NCBI GenBank assembly: GCA_012512605.1
Contig: JAAZDX010000215.1
Span: forward strand, 1-8,562
Direction: 5' to 3'
Source: Bacillota bacterium
GTDB lineage: Bacteria; Bacillota; UBA4882; UBA10575
DNA: 8,562 nt
Positions within the stretch are counted from its first letter, which is position 1. Each line of letters starts with the position of its first letter. Positions 1 through 7,368 of the stretch are shown here, piece after piece. The translations under genes were made by a program, and so were the position numbers. A model generated the notes under the pieces. The model saw only the letters and a list, made by a program, of their open reading frames with translations. It had not been told where the DNA came from and did not search any database.

Positions 1-978
1 CTGGCCTTCCGTAATATACCCGGTCAGGTCGGGAAGGGGGTGGGTTTTGTCATCTTCCGGCATCGTTAGAATCGGAATCATCGTAATCGAACCGTCACTC
101 CCCTTGATCCGGCCCGCCCGTTCGTAAATCGTCGCCAGGTCGGTGTAGAGGTAACCCGGATAACCCCGCCGTCCCGGTACTTCTTTCCGCGCCGCCGATA
201 CTTCCCGGAGCGCTTCCGCGTAGTTGGTCATGTCGGTCAAAATCACCAACACGTGCATTCCCAGCTCGAAAGCGAGGTATTCGGCGGCGGTCAAGGCCAT
301 CCGGGGGGTGGAGATCCGCTCGATGGCCGGGTCATTGGCCAGGTTCATAAAGAGAACTGCCCGTTCAATAGCACCGGTCCGCCGGAAGTCAGTGATAAAG
401 TAGTCGGCCTCTTCAAAGGTGATCCCCATCGCGCCGAAGACAACGGCAAAGCGTTCGCCCTGACCCCGCACCTTCGCCTGACGGGCGATCTGCGCCGCCA
501 GTTGGGCATGGGGTAACCCGGAAGCCGAAAAGATCGGTAGTTTCTGACCACGGACTAAAGTGTTCAGCCCATCAATAGCCGAGACCCCAGTCTGAATAAA
601 TTCGGACGGATAATTCCTGGTGTACGGGTTGATCGGGGTTCCGTCAATGTCCAGTTTCATTTCGGGGATGATCGGCGCGCCCTTATCCTTCGGCCGTCCC
701 ATCCCGTCAAAGACCCGGCCAAGGATGTCCGGGGCTACCCCCAATTCAATACTGCGCCCTAAAAATCGGACGCGACTATCCTGTAAGTTTAACCCGGTCG
801 ACCCTTCAAAGAGTTGGACTAAGGCTTTATCTTTATTAATCTCCAAGACCCGTCCCCGCCGGATCTCGCCACTGGCCAGCTGAATCTCGACCAGCTCTTC
901 AAAATTGGCATCGGTCACCTTTTCCACCAACATCAGCGGACCGACGACTTCCCGTACGGTACGGTATTCTTTCAACAT
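1..978 (-). CDS. ntpB: V/A-type ATPase subunit B (non-catalytic, 3'-truncated by window edge)
   Basis: This is the regulatory, non-catalytic nucleotide-site subunit that alternates with subunit A in the A3B3 head of V1/A1. The first 326 residues are present (family length is about 460), and the reading frame is open to the left edge. Visible family features are the N-terminal barrel (GRVLEI near residue 42; RFLGRSIELGV at 71-81), DGMGRP at 91-96, NPYTRNYPSEFIQTG around 117-131, and LPIFSASGLPH at 147-157. The last motif replaces a true Walker A (no GKT), as expected for B rather than A. Further on come LTDMTNYAEALREVS (247-261) and GRRGYPGYLYTDLA (269-282). The arginine finger lies beyond the window. 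The ATG directly abuts the TAG of subunit A (TAGATG), and a strong GGGGAGGTG ribosome binding site lies inside the end of A, so the two genes are probably translationally coupled. The function is clear; only the missing C-terminus is unknown. Confidence 0.97.
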   Translation of the reverse strand, partial: MLKEYRTVREVVGPLMLVEKVTDANFEELVEIQLASGEIRRGRVLEINKDKALVQLFEGSTGLNLQDSRVRFLGRSIELGVAPDILGRVFDGMGRPKDKGAPIIPEMKLDIDGTPINPYTRNYPSEFIQTGVSAIDGLNTLVRGQKLPIFSASGLPHAQLAAQIARQAKVRGQGERFAVVFGAMGITFEEADYFITDFRRTGAIERAVLFMNLANDPAIERISTPRMALTAAEYLAFELGMHVLVILTDMTNYAEALREVSAARKEVPGRRGYPGYLYTDLATIYERAGRIKGSDGSITMIPILTMPEDDKTHPLPDLTGYITEGQ

Positions 979-2742
979 CTAAAGCACCTCCCCGGCAAGC
1001 TCCGTGCCGTTTGCCAGTTGTTCGAGATCGGTCTGTAGCTCAGTAAATTCCTCTGTCTTGTCCTCAGGAATAAATTTAGCCTGGGCAATCCGTTCCCGGA
1101 TCTTTAAAGCGAGAATTTCTTGGATCTCCATCCCCTTCTCTAATAAAGCCAGGCCCACATCGGCAAATTTTAGGACGATTCTGAGGAGCGCCAGCTGCTT
1201 ATTGAGGGAGGTATAGGTGTCAATCTCATGGAAGGCATTTTGATGGAGGTAGTCTTCCCGGATCGAGCGGGCGACTTCCATCGTCAATTGATCCCGCGGC
1301 GAGAGGGCGTCAACCCCTACTAAGCGCACGATCTCTTCCAGTTCAGCTTCCTTCTGGAGGATGCGCATCGCCCGACGGCGGAGATTAACCCATTCTTCAC
1401 CGATCTCGGTGCGGAAATATTCATCCAAACGTTCATTGTATAAGGAATAACTTAACAGCCAGTTGATCGCCGGGAAGTGACGGCGATAGGCAAGCGTAGA
1501 ATCCAACCCCCAATAGACTTTTACCACCCGTAGGGTATTCTGGGTCACCGGTTCGGAGAGGTCGCCCCCCGGCGGCGAAACGGCACCAATTGCGGTAATC
1601 GAGCCTTCCCGGCCGTCTTGGCCCAAACAAAGGGTGCGCCCGGCCCGTTCGTAGAATTCAGCCACCCGCGAACCTAAATAGGCCGGATAGCCTTCTTCAC
1701 CCGGCATCTCTTCCAAACGTCCCGAAATTTCCCGGAGCGCTTCCGCCCAACGGGAAGTGGAGTCGGCCATAATCGCCACGTTATAACCCATATCCCGGAA
1801 GTATTCGGCAATGGTAATCCCGGTATAAATCGAAGCCTCCCGCGCCGCCACCGGCATATCGGAGGTGTTGGCCACAAGGACGGTCCGCTTCATTAAGTCC
1901 TCACCGGTCCGGGCATCCCGAAGCTGCGGGAATTCGGTTAAAACGTCGGTCATCTCGTTACCCCGTTCACCACAACCCACATACACAATGATGTCCGCAT
2001 CGGACCACTTGGCTAACTGGTGTTGGACCACCGTTTTTCCGCTTCCGAAGGGACCGGGAATCGCCGCCGTCCCGCCTCGGGCAATCGGGAAGAAGGTATC
2101 GATGATCCGTTGCCCGGTCGTCATAATCCGGTCTGGTGCCAGCTTCTCCCGGTAAGGACGGAAACGACGGACCGGCCACCGTTGGATCATCGTCAGTTCC
2201 TGCGGTCCCGCTTCCGTATCGACCACGGCGATCGTCTCGTCAACCGTGAACTCACCCTCTTCAATCTTGACAATTTTCCCTTTTACCCCCGGTGGAACCA
2301 GTATCCGGTGCTCAACAACAACGGTTTCCTGGACGACACCGAGAACATCACCGGGCTCAACTTCATTCCCCACCGCCAGCCGCGGGGTAAACCGCCATTT
2401 CTTATCGCGCGCCAGTCCGGGGACATCAATGCCCCGGGCCAAGCGGTTTCCTTGTAAAGCTAAAACATCCAGCGGGCGCTGGATCCCATCGTAAATCGAA
2501 CTGATCAGCCCGGGCCCCAGCTCCACGCTCAACGGCAGACCAGTCGAGACCACCGGTGCACCGGGGCCAATCATACTTGTATCTTCGTAGACCTGAATCG
2601 AGGCCACTTCTCCACGGAGTTCGATAATCTCCCCAATTAGCCGTTCGTTACCGACCCGGACCACGTCAAACATCTTCGCGCCCGGCACGCCTTCGGCCTC
2701 AACCAAAGGCCCGGCCACTCGAATAATTTTTCCAGTACTCAC
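979..2742 (-). CDS. ntpA: V/A-type ATPase catalytic subunit A
   Basis: This is the catalytic subunit of the soluble V1/A1 head; it hydrolyses (or makes) ATP and drives rotation of the central stalk. At 587 residues it has the full family length. The N-terminal beta barrel starts GKIIRVAGPLV (4-14). The A-specific non-homologous insert spans about 110-200, with KKWRFTP at 114-120. The P-loop is GPFGSGKT at 230-237 (Lys236, Thr237), and the catalytic glutamate is Glu259 in CGERGNEM (257-264). The Walker B region is VAIMADSTSRWAEALRE (322-338, Asp327), followed by PGEEGYPAYLGSR (347-359) and SPPGGDLSEPVTQ (389-401). The C-terminal helical domain begins near 430. No key residue is missing. The start codon is GTG; an AGAGGT ribosome binding site lies about 9 bases upstream, and the in-phase protein start MSTGKIIRV matches the family. 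It follows subunit F after 20 bases and its TAG touches the ATG of B. Confidence 0.98.
   Translation of the reverse strand: MSTGKIIRVAGPLVEAEGVPGAKMFDVVRVGNERLIGEIIELRGEVASIQVYEDTSMIGPGAPVVSTGLPLSVELGPGLISSIYDGIQRPLDVLALQGNRLARGIDVPGLARDKKWRFTPRLAVGNEVEPGDVLGVVQETVVVEHRILVPPGVKGKIVKIEEGEFTVDETIAVVDTEAGPQELTMIQRWPVRRFRPYREKLAPDRIMTTGQRIIDTFFPIARGGTAAIPGPFGSGKTVVQHQLAKWSDADIIVYVGCGERGNEMTDVLTEFPQLRDARTGEDLMKRTVLVANTSDMPVAAREASIYTGITIAEYFRDMGYNVAIMADSTSRWAEALREISGRLEEMPGEEGYPAYLGSRVAEFYERAGRTLCLGQDGREGSITAIGAVSPPGGDLSEPVTQNTLRVVKVYWGLDSTLAYRRHFPAINWLLSYSLYNERLDEYFRTEIGEEWVNLRRRAMRILQKEAELEEIVRLVGVDALSPRDQLTMEVARSIREDYLHQNAFHEIDTYTSLNKQLALLRIVLKFADVGLALLEKGMEIQEILALKIRERIAQAKFIPEDKTEEFTELQTDLEQLANGTELAGEVL
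985..993 (-). promoter_or_regulatory. Ribosome binding site for subunit B inside the end of subunit A
   Basis: On the minus strand GGGGAGGTG ends 6 bases before the ATG at 978. It encodes the last residues of subunit A (Gly-Glu-Val), so A and B translation are linked. It supports ATG 978 as the start of B. Confidence 0.8.
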
Positions 2743-2762
2743 ATGTTACCGACCTCTTTCCC

Positions 2763-3080
2763 CTATTCGATATCAACACCAACCGCTCTCTCCACAATCC
2801 GGCGGATCCGCTCCATCGCGTAGCCTTGACTTCCGGCTACACCCGGAATATAGGTGATACATGGTAACGGTCTGCTACCCCAGTCTTCGATCTCGCCCGT
2901 AAAACCCTGGGCAATCGATTCGGTGATATAGATCACCCCGTAATCCTGGTCGTCTTTTAACTTGAAGAGAACATCTCTGGCTTCTTGGCCGCTGGTCACC
3001 GGAAAAAGCTCCAATCCCAACAGGCCAAAACCCCGAATTAAATCCTCTTCCCCGATGACGGCCATCTTATAAGTAGACAT
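2763..3080 (-). CDS. ntpG: V/A-type ATPase subunit F (central stalk)
   Basis: This small Rossmann-like subunit binds subunit D in the central rotor stalk and can modulate ATPase activity. In Enterococcus hirae the gene is called ntpG; elsewhere it is atpF. At 105 residues it has the usual length. Recognisable features are YKMAVIGEED (4-13), GFGLLGLELFPV (17-28), the GVIYITESIA strand-helix (48-57), and the C-terminal PCITYIPG (73-80) with RIVERAVGVDIE at the end (94-105). The start at 3080 overlaps the end of subunit C by 14 bases. It is chosen because AGGAGGAGG (3088-3096) sits 7 bases upstream. An in-frame ATG at 3065 is the alternative but has no equally good site. It is followed 20 bases later by subunit A. 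Confidence 0.95.
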   Translation of the reverse strand: MSTYKMAVIGEEDLIRGFGLLGLELFPVTSGQEARDVLFKLKDDQDYGVIYITESIAQGFTGEIEDWGSRPLPCITYIPGVAGSQGYAMERIRRIVERAVGVDIE

Positions 3081-4011
3081 TCCGTAACCTCCTCCTGACC
3101 GTCTCCTCCGGAAGTTTATTCAGCTTACCCGTGATCACCAGGCGCAAGTTGAGAATCTCCCGTTCTTTCGCCAGTAAATAACCGATTAACGGCTCGATCC
3201 CCAGAGGGATGCTTTTCGCAGGGGCGATTGCTTCCAAAAGCCAATCATCGATCACCCGTTCCACAACAGGAATTGCGGTCCACATTTCTTCATCCCCAAG
3301 CCCCAGGTTCCGGTAGGGCGTCGCCTCCAATAATTTTGCCAACTGCGGTTGACCCTCGGCATATTGGGCCAACCAGTTGTTGCGGTCGATCACCCCCGGC
3401 TCCACCATAAATCTGGCAAGCTCCTGGACAGAAACGCCCTTCTTCCGCAAACGCAGAAAGAGCAAAAGATTTAAGAGATCCCGCCGGGCCCGCCAGTAAT
3501 CCCGAAGGAGCGCTGAACTTTTATCCAGGATCCGCCAGCCATACCGGTAATAGGCCTGGTCCAATGCTGCCGCCTGCTCCGGCCCGCTTGCGGGCAACTG
3601 GGACAAAGCAGCCGCCAGTTCCTGGGGTAACCCGGTATAATCACCGGCAGCGACCACCTGTTTCAGCTCGGTAAAGGGAATGACCCCCAGCCTACTCGGT
3701 TGACCATGCCCGTCGGCCACGACTAATAATTTCAAATTATGCACATCCCAACGGTGCAAGAAGACCATAAGTTCTGGAGCATCGTTGGTCAATCCGCGCA
3801 GAAAACGATAAACCCCAGCGAGTTCGTGTTCGAAAGCCTGTTCATAATCGGCCGCCAATGCTTCCGAAGGATAATCCGTTTCCGCCAATAAACGCAGGGT
3901 TTCCTGAACCGAAGCGGCTTTGAGCAACCGTCCAAAAAAACTAGCGGGGAGCAATTTGGTCTCAAGGATACGAATCCGCCCAACAGCGTAGGCGTAATGT
4001 CTTTCTGCCAT
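3067..4011 (-). CDS. ntpC: V/A-type ATPase subunit C (d-type, rotor-to-ring coupling)
   Basis: This subunit, homologous to eukaryotic subunit d, sits as a funnel between the central stalk (D/F) and the K ring and transmits torque. From the chosen start it is 314 residues, near the usual length. The N-terminus YAYAVGRIRILETKLL is the family's opening helix. Further typical segments are a DVHNLKLLV stretch in the first third, an HxxRDLLNLLLFLRLRKKG-like helix in the middle (reading RRDLLNLLLFLRLRKKG here), and EREILNLRLVITGKLN near the end. It is all helical with no membrane segment. Start choice: an ATG at 4029 overlaps the subunit E stop codon (ATGA) but has no nearby ribosome binding site. 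ATG 4011 gives the family-like N-terminus MAERHYAYAVG and has a run of seven G 6 bases upstream. Both are in frame and differ by six residues. Confidence 0.93.
   Translation of the reverse strand: MAERHYAYAVGRIRILETKLLPASFFGRLLKAASVQETLRLLAETDYPSEALAADYEQAFEHELAGVYRFLRGLTNDAPELMVFLHRWDVHNLKLLVVADGHGQPSRLGVIPFTELKQVVAAGDYTGLPQELAAALSQLPASGPEQAAALDQAYYRYGWRILDKSSALLRDYWRARRDLLNLLLFLRLRKKGVSVQELARFMVEPGVIDRNNWLAQYAEGQPQLAKLLEATPYRNLGLGDEEMWTAIPVVERVIDDWLLEAIAPAKSIPLGIEPLIGYLLAKEREILNLRLVITGKLNKLPEETVRRRLRNVYL
3088..3096 (-). promoter_or_regulatory. Strong ribosome binding site for subunit F
   Basis: AGGAGGAGG on the minus strand, 7 bases before ATG 3080 and inside the last codons of subunit C. 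It decides the F start in favour of the position overlapping C and implies translational coupling. Confidence 0.8.
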
Positions 4012-4017
4012 TAAAAT

Positions 4018-4024
4018 CCCCCCC
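4018..4024 (-). promoter_or_regulatory. Poly-G ribosome binding site for subunit C
   Basis: Seven consecutive G on the minus strand, 6 bases before ATG 4011. An all-G tract can pair with the anti-Shine-Dalgarno sequence through G-U wobbles, so it probably serves as the ribosome binding site and favours ATG 4011 over ATG 4029. It is unlike the AGGAGG-type sites of neighbouring genes. Confidence 0.5.
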
Positions 4025-4025
4025 G

Positions 4026-4628
4026 TCATGAAAATAGGATCCCGGCAACCTCCGGAAAAAATCTCTCTTCTAAATCGGCAACGATCGATTCCAAGGAAGC
4101 ATTCACTTCATAATTGGCACTGATAAGAAGGAAGCCCCCTCTGATCGCTGCCGGTTCCGGCCTTAGTTGCAAATTTCCGCTCCGGCCGTTCTTCACCAAT
4201 TCCTTATTTACTTGCGGAATTATCTTTTGCCAAAGGTCTTTTTCTGCAGCGGAAACGGCAACCGTTTCTTCTCCACTCTCAACCGCCGCCATGAGTAGAT
4301 CTTGATAAAGCGACCTCTTTTCCGCCTCTGACATCTCCGTCAAAGTAACCAGTGCCTGCTCAAAAGCATCATGGATCTGTTCTTGTTTCGTCTGCAAAAG
4401 ACGGAGTTTCGTTTCAAGCTCAGCTTCCCGGACCAACCGGCGTGCTTCTTCTTCACCCTGGTTACGGTAATCCTCCCGAATGGCCTTAACCTTTTCCGTA
4501 GTTTCTTTCCGGTAATCCGCCGCCAGCCGCTGGGCTTCCTCCCGACTTTGGGCTGCGATCTCCGCAGCTTCTTTCCGGGCGGACTCTATAATCCGGTTGG
4601 TCAGTTCCGTTAATTCTCGGGCCATCAT
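4026..4628 (-). CDS. ntpE: V/A-type ATPase subunit E (peripheral stalk)
   Basis: This stator subunit pairs with the small H/G coiled-coil subunit to form the peripheral stalks that hold the A3B3 head against subunit I. From the chosen start it is about 200 residues, the normal size. The first half is a long, highly charged helix (ESARKEAAEIAAQSREEAQRL and onward to about residue 110) with the Ala/Glu/Arg/Lys pattern of a right-handed coiled coil. The second half is the globular C-terminal domain, with an IRGGFLLIS strand and a closing helix SLESIVADLEERFFPEVAGILF. Start choice: an open frame extends to a GTG at 4637 that abuts the K stop, but AGGTGG (4634-4639) lies correctly spaced before the tandem ATGs at 4628 and 4625, so one of these is likelier. 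Its stop overlaps the first possible ATG of subunit C. Confidence 0.93.
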   Translation of the reverse strand: MMARELTELTNRIIESARKEAAEIAAQSREEAQRLAADYRKETTEKVKAIREDYRNQGEEEARRLVREAELETKLRLLQTKQEQIHDAFEQALVTLTEMSEAEKRSLYQDLLMAAVESGEETVAVSAAEKDLWQKIIPQVNKELVKNGRSGNLQLRPEPAAIRGGFLLISANYEVNASLESIVADLEERFFPEVAGILFS

Positions 4629-4633
4629 ATATC

Positions 4634-4639
4634 CCACCT
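4634..4639 (-). promoter_or_regulatory. Ribosome binding site for subunit E overlapping the K stop codon
   Basis: AGGTGG on the minus strand begins within the TAG stop of subunit K and precedes tandem ATG codons by 5 and 8 bases. It argues against the GTG at 4637 as the start of E, because that codon lies inside the site. Confidence 0.6.
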
Positions 4640-5102
4640 AAAGCGTAATCGTGTTAAAGAGGAAAAACGAGATAATAAAGGCTAAGATGGCGTACGTCTC
4701 CACCAAGCCCGCGTAAACAATCCCTTTCGCCGACTCTTCCGGCCGTTTCGCAACAATCCCGATTCCGGACGCGGCGACTTGGCCTTGTAAGATCGCGGAA
4801 ACCAAACCAACAACCCCAACCGGCATTCCCGCAATGAGGAAACGGACCCCCGCCTCCAGTGGAATCGGTCCACCAACGGCCGCAAACTTAAAGACCATCA
4901 GCATGCCAATGACGAAGCCATAAATGCCTTGCGTCCCCGGAAGAGCCGTTAAGACTAGGGTCTGCCCGAATTTTTTCGGATCCTCAGTGACGACGCCTGC
5001 TGATACCCGCCCAGCGATACTCACTCCATAGGCGGACCCGATTCCTGACAACAATACAGCAATTGCGACCCCAAGAAATGCATACAAAGTACCTAATTCC
5101 AT
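4638..5102 (-). CDS. ntpK: V/A-type ATPase subunit K (16-kDa proteolipid, ion-carrying ring)
   Basis: This is the membrane rotor ring subunit that binds and carries the coupling ion. Its 154 residues form four membrane helices (about 5-28, 46-73, 86-115, 127-150), i.e. two fused hairpins, as in Enterococcus hirae NtpK and not the 8-kDa F-type c subunit. The first hairpin has LPGTQGIYGF (54-63) with no carboxylate; the second carries the ion-binding glutamate, Glu135 in VETYAILAF (134-142). In E. hirae NtpK the Na+ ligands are Leu61 (backbone), Thr64, Gln65, Gln110 and Glu139. All have counterparts here: Leu54, Thr57, Gln58, Gln106 and Glu135, with identical Gln-to-Glu spacing of 29. I infer a Na+-selective ring. 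The internal repeat is also visible as SGIGSAYGVSIAG (19-31) against AASGIGIVAK (110-119). ATG 5102 lies 4 bases after the subunit I stop, with AGAGAGG upstream. Confidence 0.97.
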   Translation of the reverse strand: MELGTLYAFLGVAIAVLLSGIGSAYGVSIAGRVSAGVVTEDPKKFGQTLVLTALPGTQGIYGFVIGMLMVFKFAAVGGPIPLEAGVRFLIAGMPVGVVGLVSAILQGQVAASGIGIVAKRPEESAKGIVYAGLVETYAILAFIISFFLFNTITL

Positions 5103-5106
5103 CTTT

Positions 5107-7056
5107 TTATACCTCTCTTTCCTTCTTTAAGAAAATATTTATGTTCTCCATTTTAAAAGGAGCAAAAGGTCTTCCCCCACCGGTGAAAAAGGTGTTGAAA
5201 AACTCTAAATACTGTAACCTACTAGCATGGACATAAGCGCCGAGCATATTCAAGCCAAAATTAAGGGCATGTCCGATGACAAAGATGATAATGGCAAAGA
5301 GCCAACCGACCGGCGCGCCCCAGGTCATTTCCACAAATAAATTGATGATCGAAGCCATCACGGCTCCCGAAAGACCTAAGGCCATCAGCCGGGAATAGGA
5401 CAGGACATCACTGAAGAAACCGACACTTCCGTAGATGTTTAACAACCCGGCCGGAATCGCCTTTAAGATCGCAATAGGCCCTTTCTTCCCCCGGGCATTG
5501 CCAATAACCAGAAGGAGCGCCGCAATCAGCGTTCCGTACTTGAACTGCTCAGTGTAAGCACCTAGCCCGATGTAAGAGCCACCGACCATCAGCAAAATTC
5601 CGGTCAGAAAGAGGAGCCAAACACCTTTTCCCCAGATCGCTTCCGCCACATCCCCATTTTTGATGCTAATCCAAGCACTAATGATCGTCCCCACATACAA
5701 CTGGACCAAACCCAACCCTAAAGAGAGAATCAATAATAGTTGGGGGTTCTCGACCACGTTAAAGGCGCCGTCGAAAAAAGAATACCCAAAAATACTAGAG
5801 GTGACCAGCCCGAAAAAGACCGCGCCCAAACCACTGAGGATGAAGAGCCCCGCCATCTTCCGTCCGCCCGGTCCCATCGTCAGTTTTGCCATAAGCACCG
5901 TACAGATCAGAGCCAGAAGAGCCCCATAACCGGCATCGCCCAACGCCATCCCGTAACAAAGGAAGAAAAAGGGGGCGATCGCCGCCGAAGGATCCACCTC
6001 ATCTTGCCGCGGATAGCTGAAGCCTTCGACCAGTTTTTCAAAGGGGGTAACCACCTTCGTGTTCTTCAAAAGAACGGGGATCTCCTCATCGGCCTGCGGT
6101 TCCGAAATGCGTAAATAATGGGGAAGTTCCAATGCAGCGAGCACTTCCTCCACACGCGCCGCTTGTTCCGCAGCGACCCAACCCTGAAGGCCAAAAGCCG
6201 CTTTCCCCACCAATAATTGGCGGCGAGCTTCCACTTGCCGCTTTTGGTTATGCCAGTAATCATAGAGGGTTTGGAAGAAGGGACGTTCAGCGGCAAACTC
6301 TATCAATTTAGCTACCAGTTTCGCCCTTTCCATTTCCAATTGTTGCTTCTTTTCGCTTAAAGCCGCCAGCCGCTCGCCGACAGTCCCCGTGGTCAGCTCC
6401 GGTCGCGCCGGAACAAACCCGTTTGCCCTTAAAATCTCTGCCGCCCGTGACTCCCGCCAACAGAAAAAGACGGCATAGATCCGGTTTTCGTCCTCGCCGA
6501 TCTCCCGATAACAGTGGGCAATCTCTTCCTCGGCCAACGCTTGGGATAAAAGCTCCGGATCCTGGTCGCAACTGCCTAGTAAAACCATAATCCGCCGTGA
6601 ACCGTTCCATACTTCAACCGGCAGCTCCAGTTTTGCCCAAGGCTGCAAAGCCTTAATCTCCCGTTCAACCTTGACGATTTCCTGCTCGAGGATGTTGTGC
6701 TCATTCTCGGTGTTAAAAATCTGATCGGCAAGGGCCTTTGCTTCTTCCCGCCCTGCTATGTAATTTTGTTGTTCTTCCCAAGTTAAGACCGTCTTGATCC
6801 CGGCGAACTGTTCAACAAAATTCGGTTTTTGCGGCGCAAAACGTTCAAAAATAGCTAGAACCCGGCTGATCTCACCCAGTCTGTCCTCAATCTGCCCCAG
6901 CTTACCGGCGATCTCCTCTTCCGTTTCCACACGTTTTTCTTCTTCGGTCGGTTCAATTAGTTCCACCAGACCGAGGCGTTGTAGTTCTGAAAGAAAAGAG
7001 GATTTATGCTCGACTAAACCATATAGTTCGAGGCGTTTCATCGGTACAATAGCCAT
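5107..7056 (-). CDS. ntpI: V/A-type ATPase subunit I (a-type membrane stator)
   Basis: This large stator subunit (the eukaryotic subunit a homologue) carries the ion half-channels next to the K ring and anchors the peripheral stalks. At 649 residues it has full length. The N-terminal half (about 1-350) is cytoplasmic with two long charged coiled-coil stretches (about 40-140 and 225-285). The C-terminal half is the multi-helix membrane domain, starting with PFFFLCYGMALGDAGYGAL (362-380). The ion-path arginine is Arg556 in SDVLSYSRLMALGLSG (549-564). A second conserved arginine, Arg613, lies in YVHASRLQYLEFF (608-620), preceded by His596 and followed by GGGRPFAPF (626-634). These correspond to the two essential arginines known from Thermus subunit I and yeast Vph1p. 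The ATG touches the TAG of the H/G gene (TAGATG), with AGGGGA just upstream. The first residues, MAIVPMKRLELYGL, are family-typical. Confidence 0.97.
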   Translation of the reverse strand: MAIVPMKRLELYGLVEHKSSFLSELQRLGLVELIEPTEEEKRVETEEEIAGKLGQIEDRLGEISRVLAIFERFAPQKPNFVEQFAGIKTVLTWEEQQNYIAGREEAKALADQIFNTENEHNILEQEIVKVEREIKALQPWAKLELPVEVWNGSRRIMVLLGSCDQDPELLSQALAEEEIAHCYREIGEDENRIYAVFFCWRESRAAEILRANGFVPARPELTTGTVGERLAALSEKKQQLEMERAKLVAKLIEFAAERPFFQTLYDYWHNQKRQVEARRQLLVGKAAFGLQGWVAAEQAARVEEVLAALELPHYLRISEPQADEEIPVLLKNTKVVTPFEKLVEGFSYPRQDEVDPSAAIAPFFFLCYGMALGDAGYGALLALICTVLMAKLTMGPGGRKMAGLFILSGLGAVFFGLVTSSIFGYSFFDGAFNVVENPQLLLILSLGLGLVQLYVGTIISAWISIKNGDVAEAIWGKGVWLLFLTGILLMVGGSYIGLGAYTEQFKYGTLIAALLLVIGNARGKKGPIAILKAIPAGLLNIYGSVGFFSDVLSYSRLMALGLSGAVMASIINLFVEMTWGAPVGWLFAIIIFVIGHALNFGLNMLGAYVHASRLQYLEFFNTFFTGGGRPFAPFKMENINIFLKKEREV

Positions 7057-7368
7057 CTATCCCCTGATCCTTTCTTTAATAAAATCAACGACCGCAGGTG
7101 CCTTCGCCGCTGCTTTACTGCGCAAATCCTTGATCTCCCGATCGGTCTGACGCCGCAGATCGGCAGCGGCCGCTTCAGCCTCGGCCACTTTTTGGGCCAT
7201 TTCGGCTTGGCCTTCCTTCCGGGCGGTCGCTAGCATTTCTTCCCGTTCGGCCGCCAATTTTTGTCGTTGCTCGGCCAAATAGGCGTTGGCTTCTTGCTTT
7301 GCCGTACTGATCAGTTGGTCCGCTTCTGCTTCGACGGATGTCAACTCTTGCCAGATCACATTCGCCAT
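7057..7368 (-). CDS. V/A-type ATPase subunit H/G (peripheral stalk coiled coil)
   Basis: This is the small partner of subunit E in the peripheral stalk. It is called H in archaea, G in Thermus and NtpF in Enterococcus hirae, so no symbol is forced here. The 103 residues are almost wholly one helix rich in Ala, Glu, Lys, Arg and Gln (QEANAYLAEQRQKLAAERE, ARKEGQAEMAQKVAEAEAAA), ending with a short VVDFIKERIRG segment typical of this family. There is no membrane segment, which separates it from the F-type b subunit. It is the first ATPase gene after the only real intergenic gap. A GGAGGG ribosome binding site (7375-7380) lies 6 bases before ATG 7368. Identification rests on composition, size and its place directly before subunit I more than on single residues. 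Confidence 0.88.
   Translation of the reverse strand: MANVIWQELTSVEAEADQLISTAKQEANAYLAEQRQKLAAEREEMLATARKEGQAEMAQKVAEAEAAAADLRRQTDREIKDLRSKAAAKAPAVVDFIKERIRG

Noticed and set aside
147..157. Apparent loss of the Walker A motif in subunit B (residue numbers of the protein)
   Set aside because: The SASGLPH loop in place of a P-loop is normal for V/A-type subunit B, so it is not a defect.
253..883. Plus-strand open frames (87 residues each) opposite subunit B
   Set aside because: They are antisense to a well-conserved coding sequence, have no family resemblance and arise from GC-rich codon bias.
1865..2494. Plus-strand open frames up to 145 residues opposite subunit A
   Set aside because: Composition is Arg/Pro-rich and typical of antisense shadows; subunit A on the other strand is complete and unmistakable.
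5660..6114. Plus-strand open frames of 89 and 124 residues opposite subunit I
   Set aside because: They lie wholly inside the intact subunit I gene and show no recognisable protein features.
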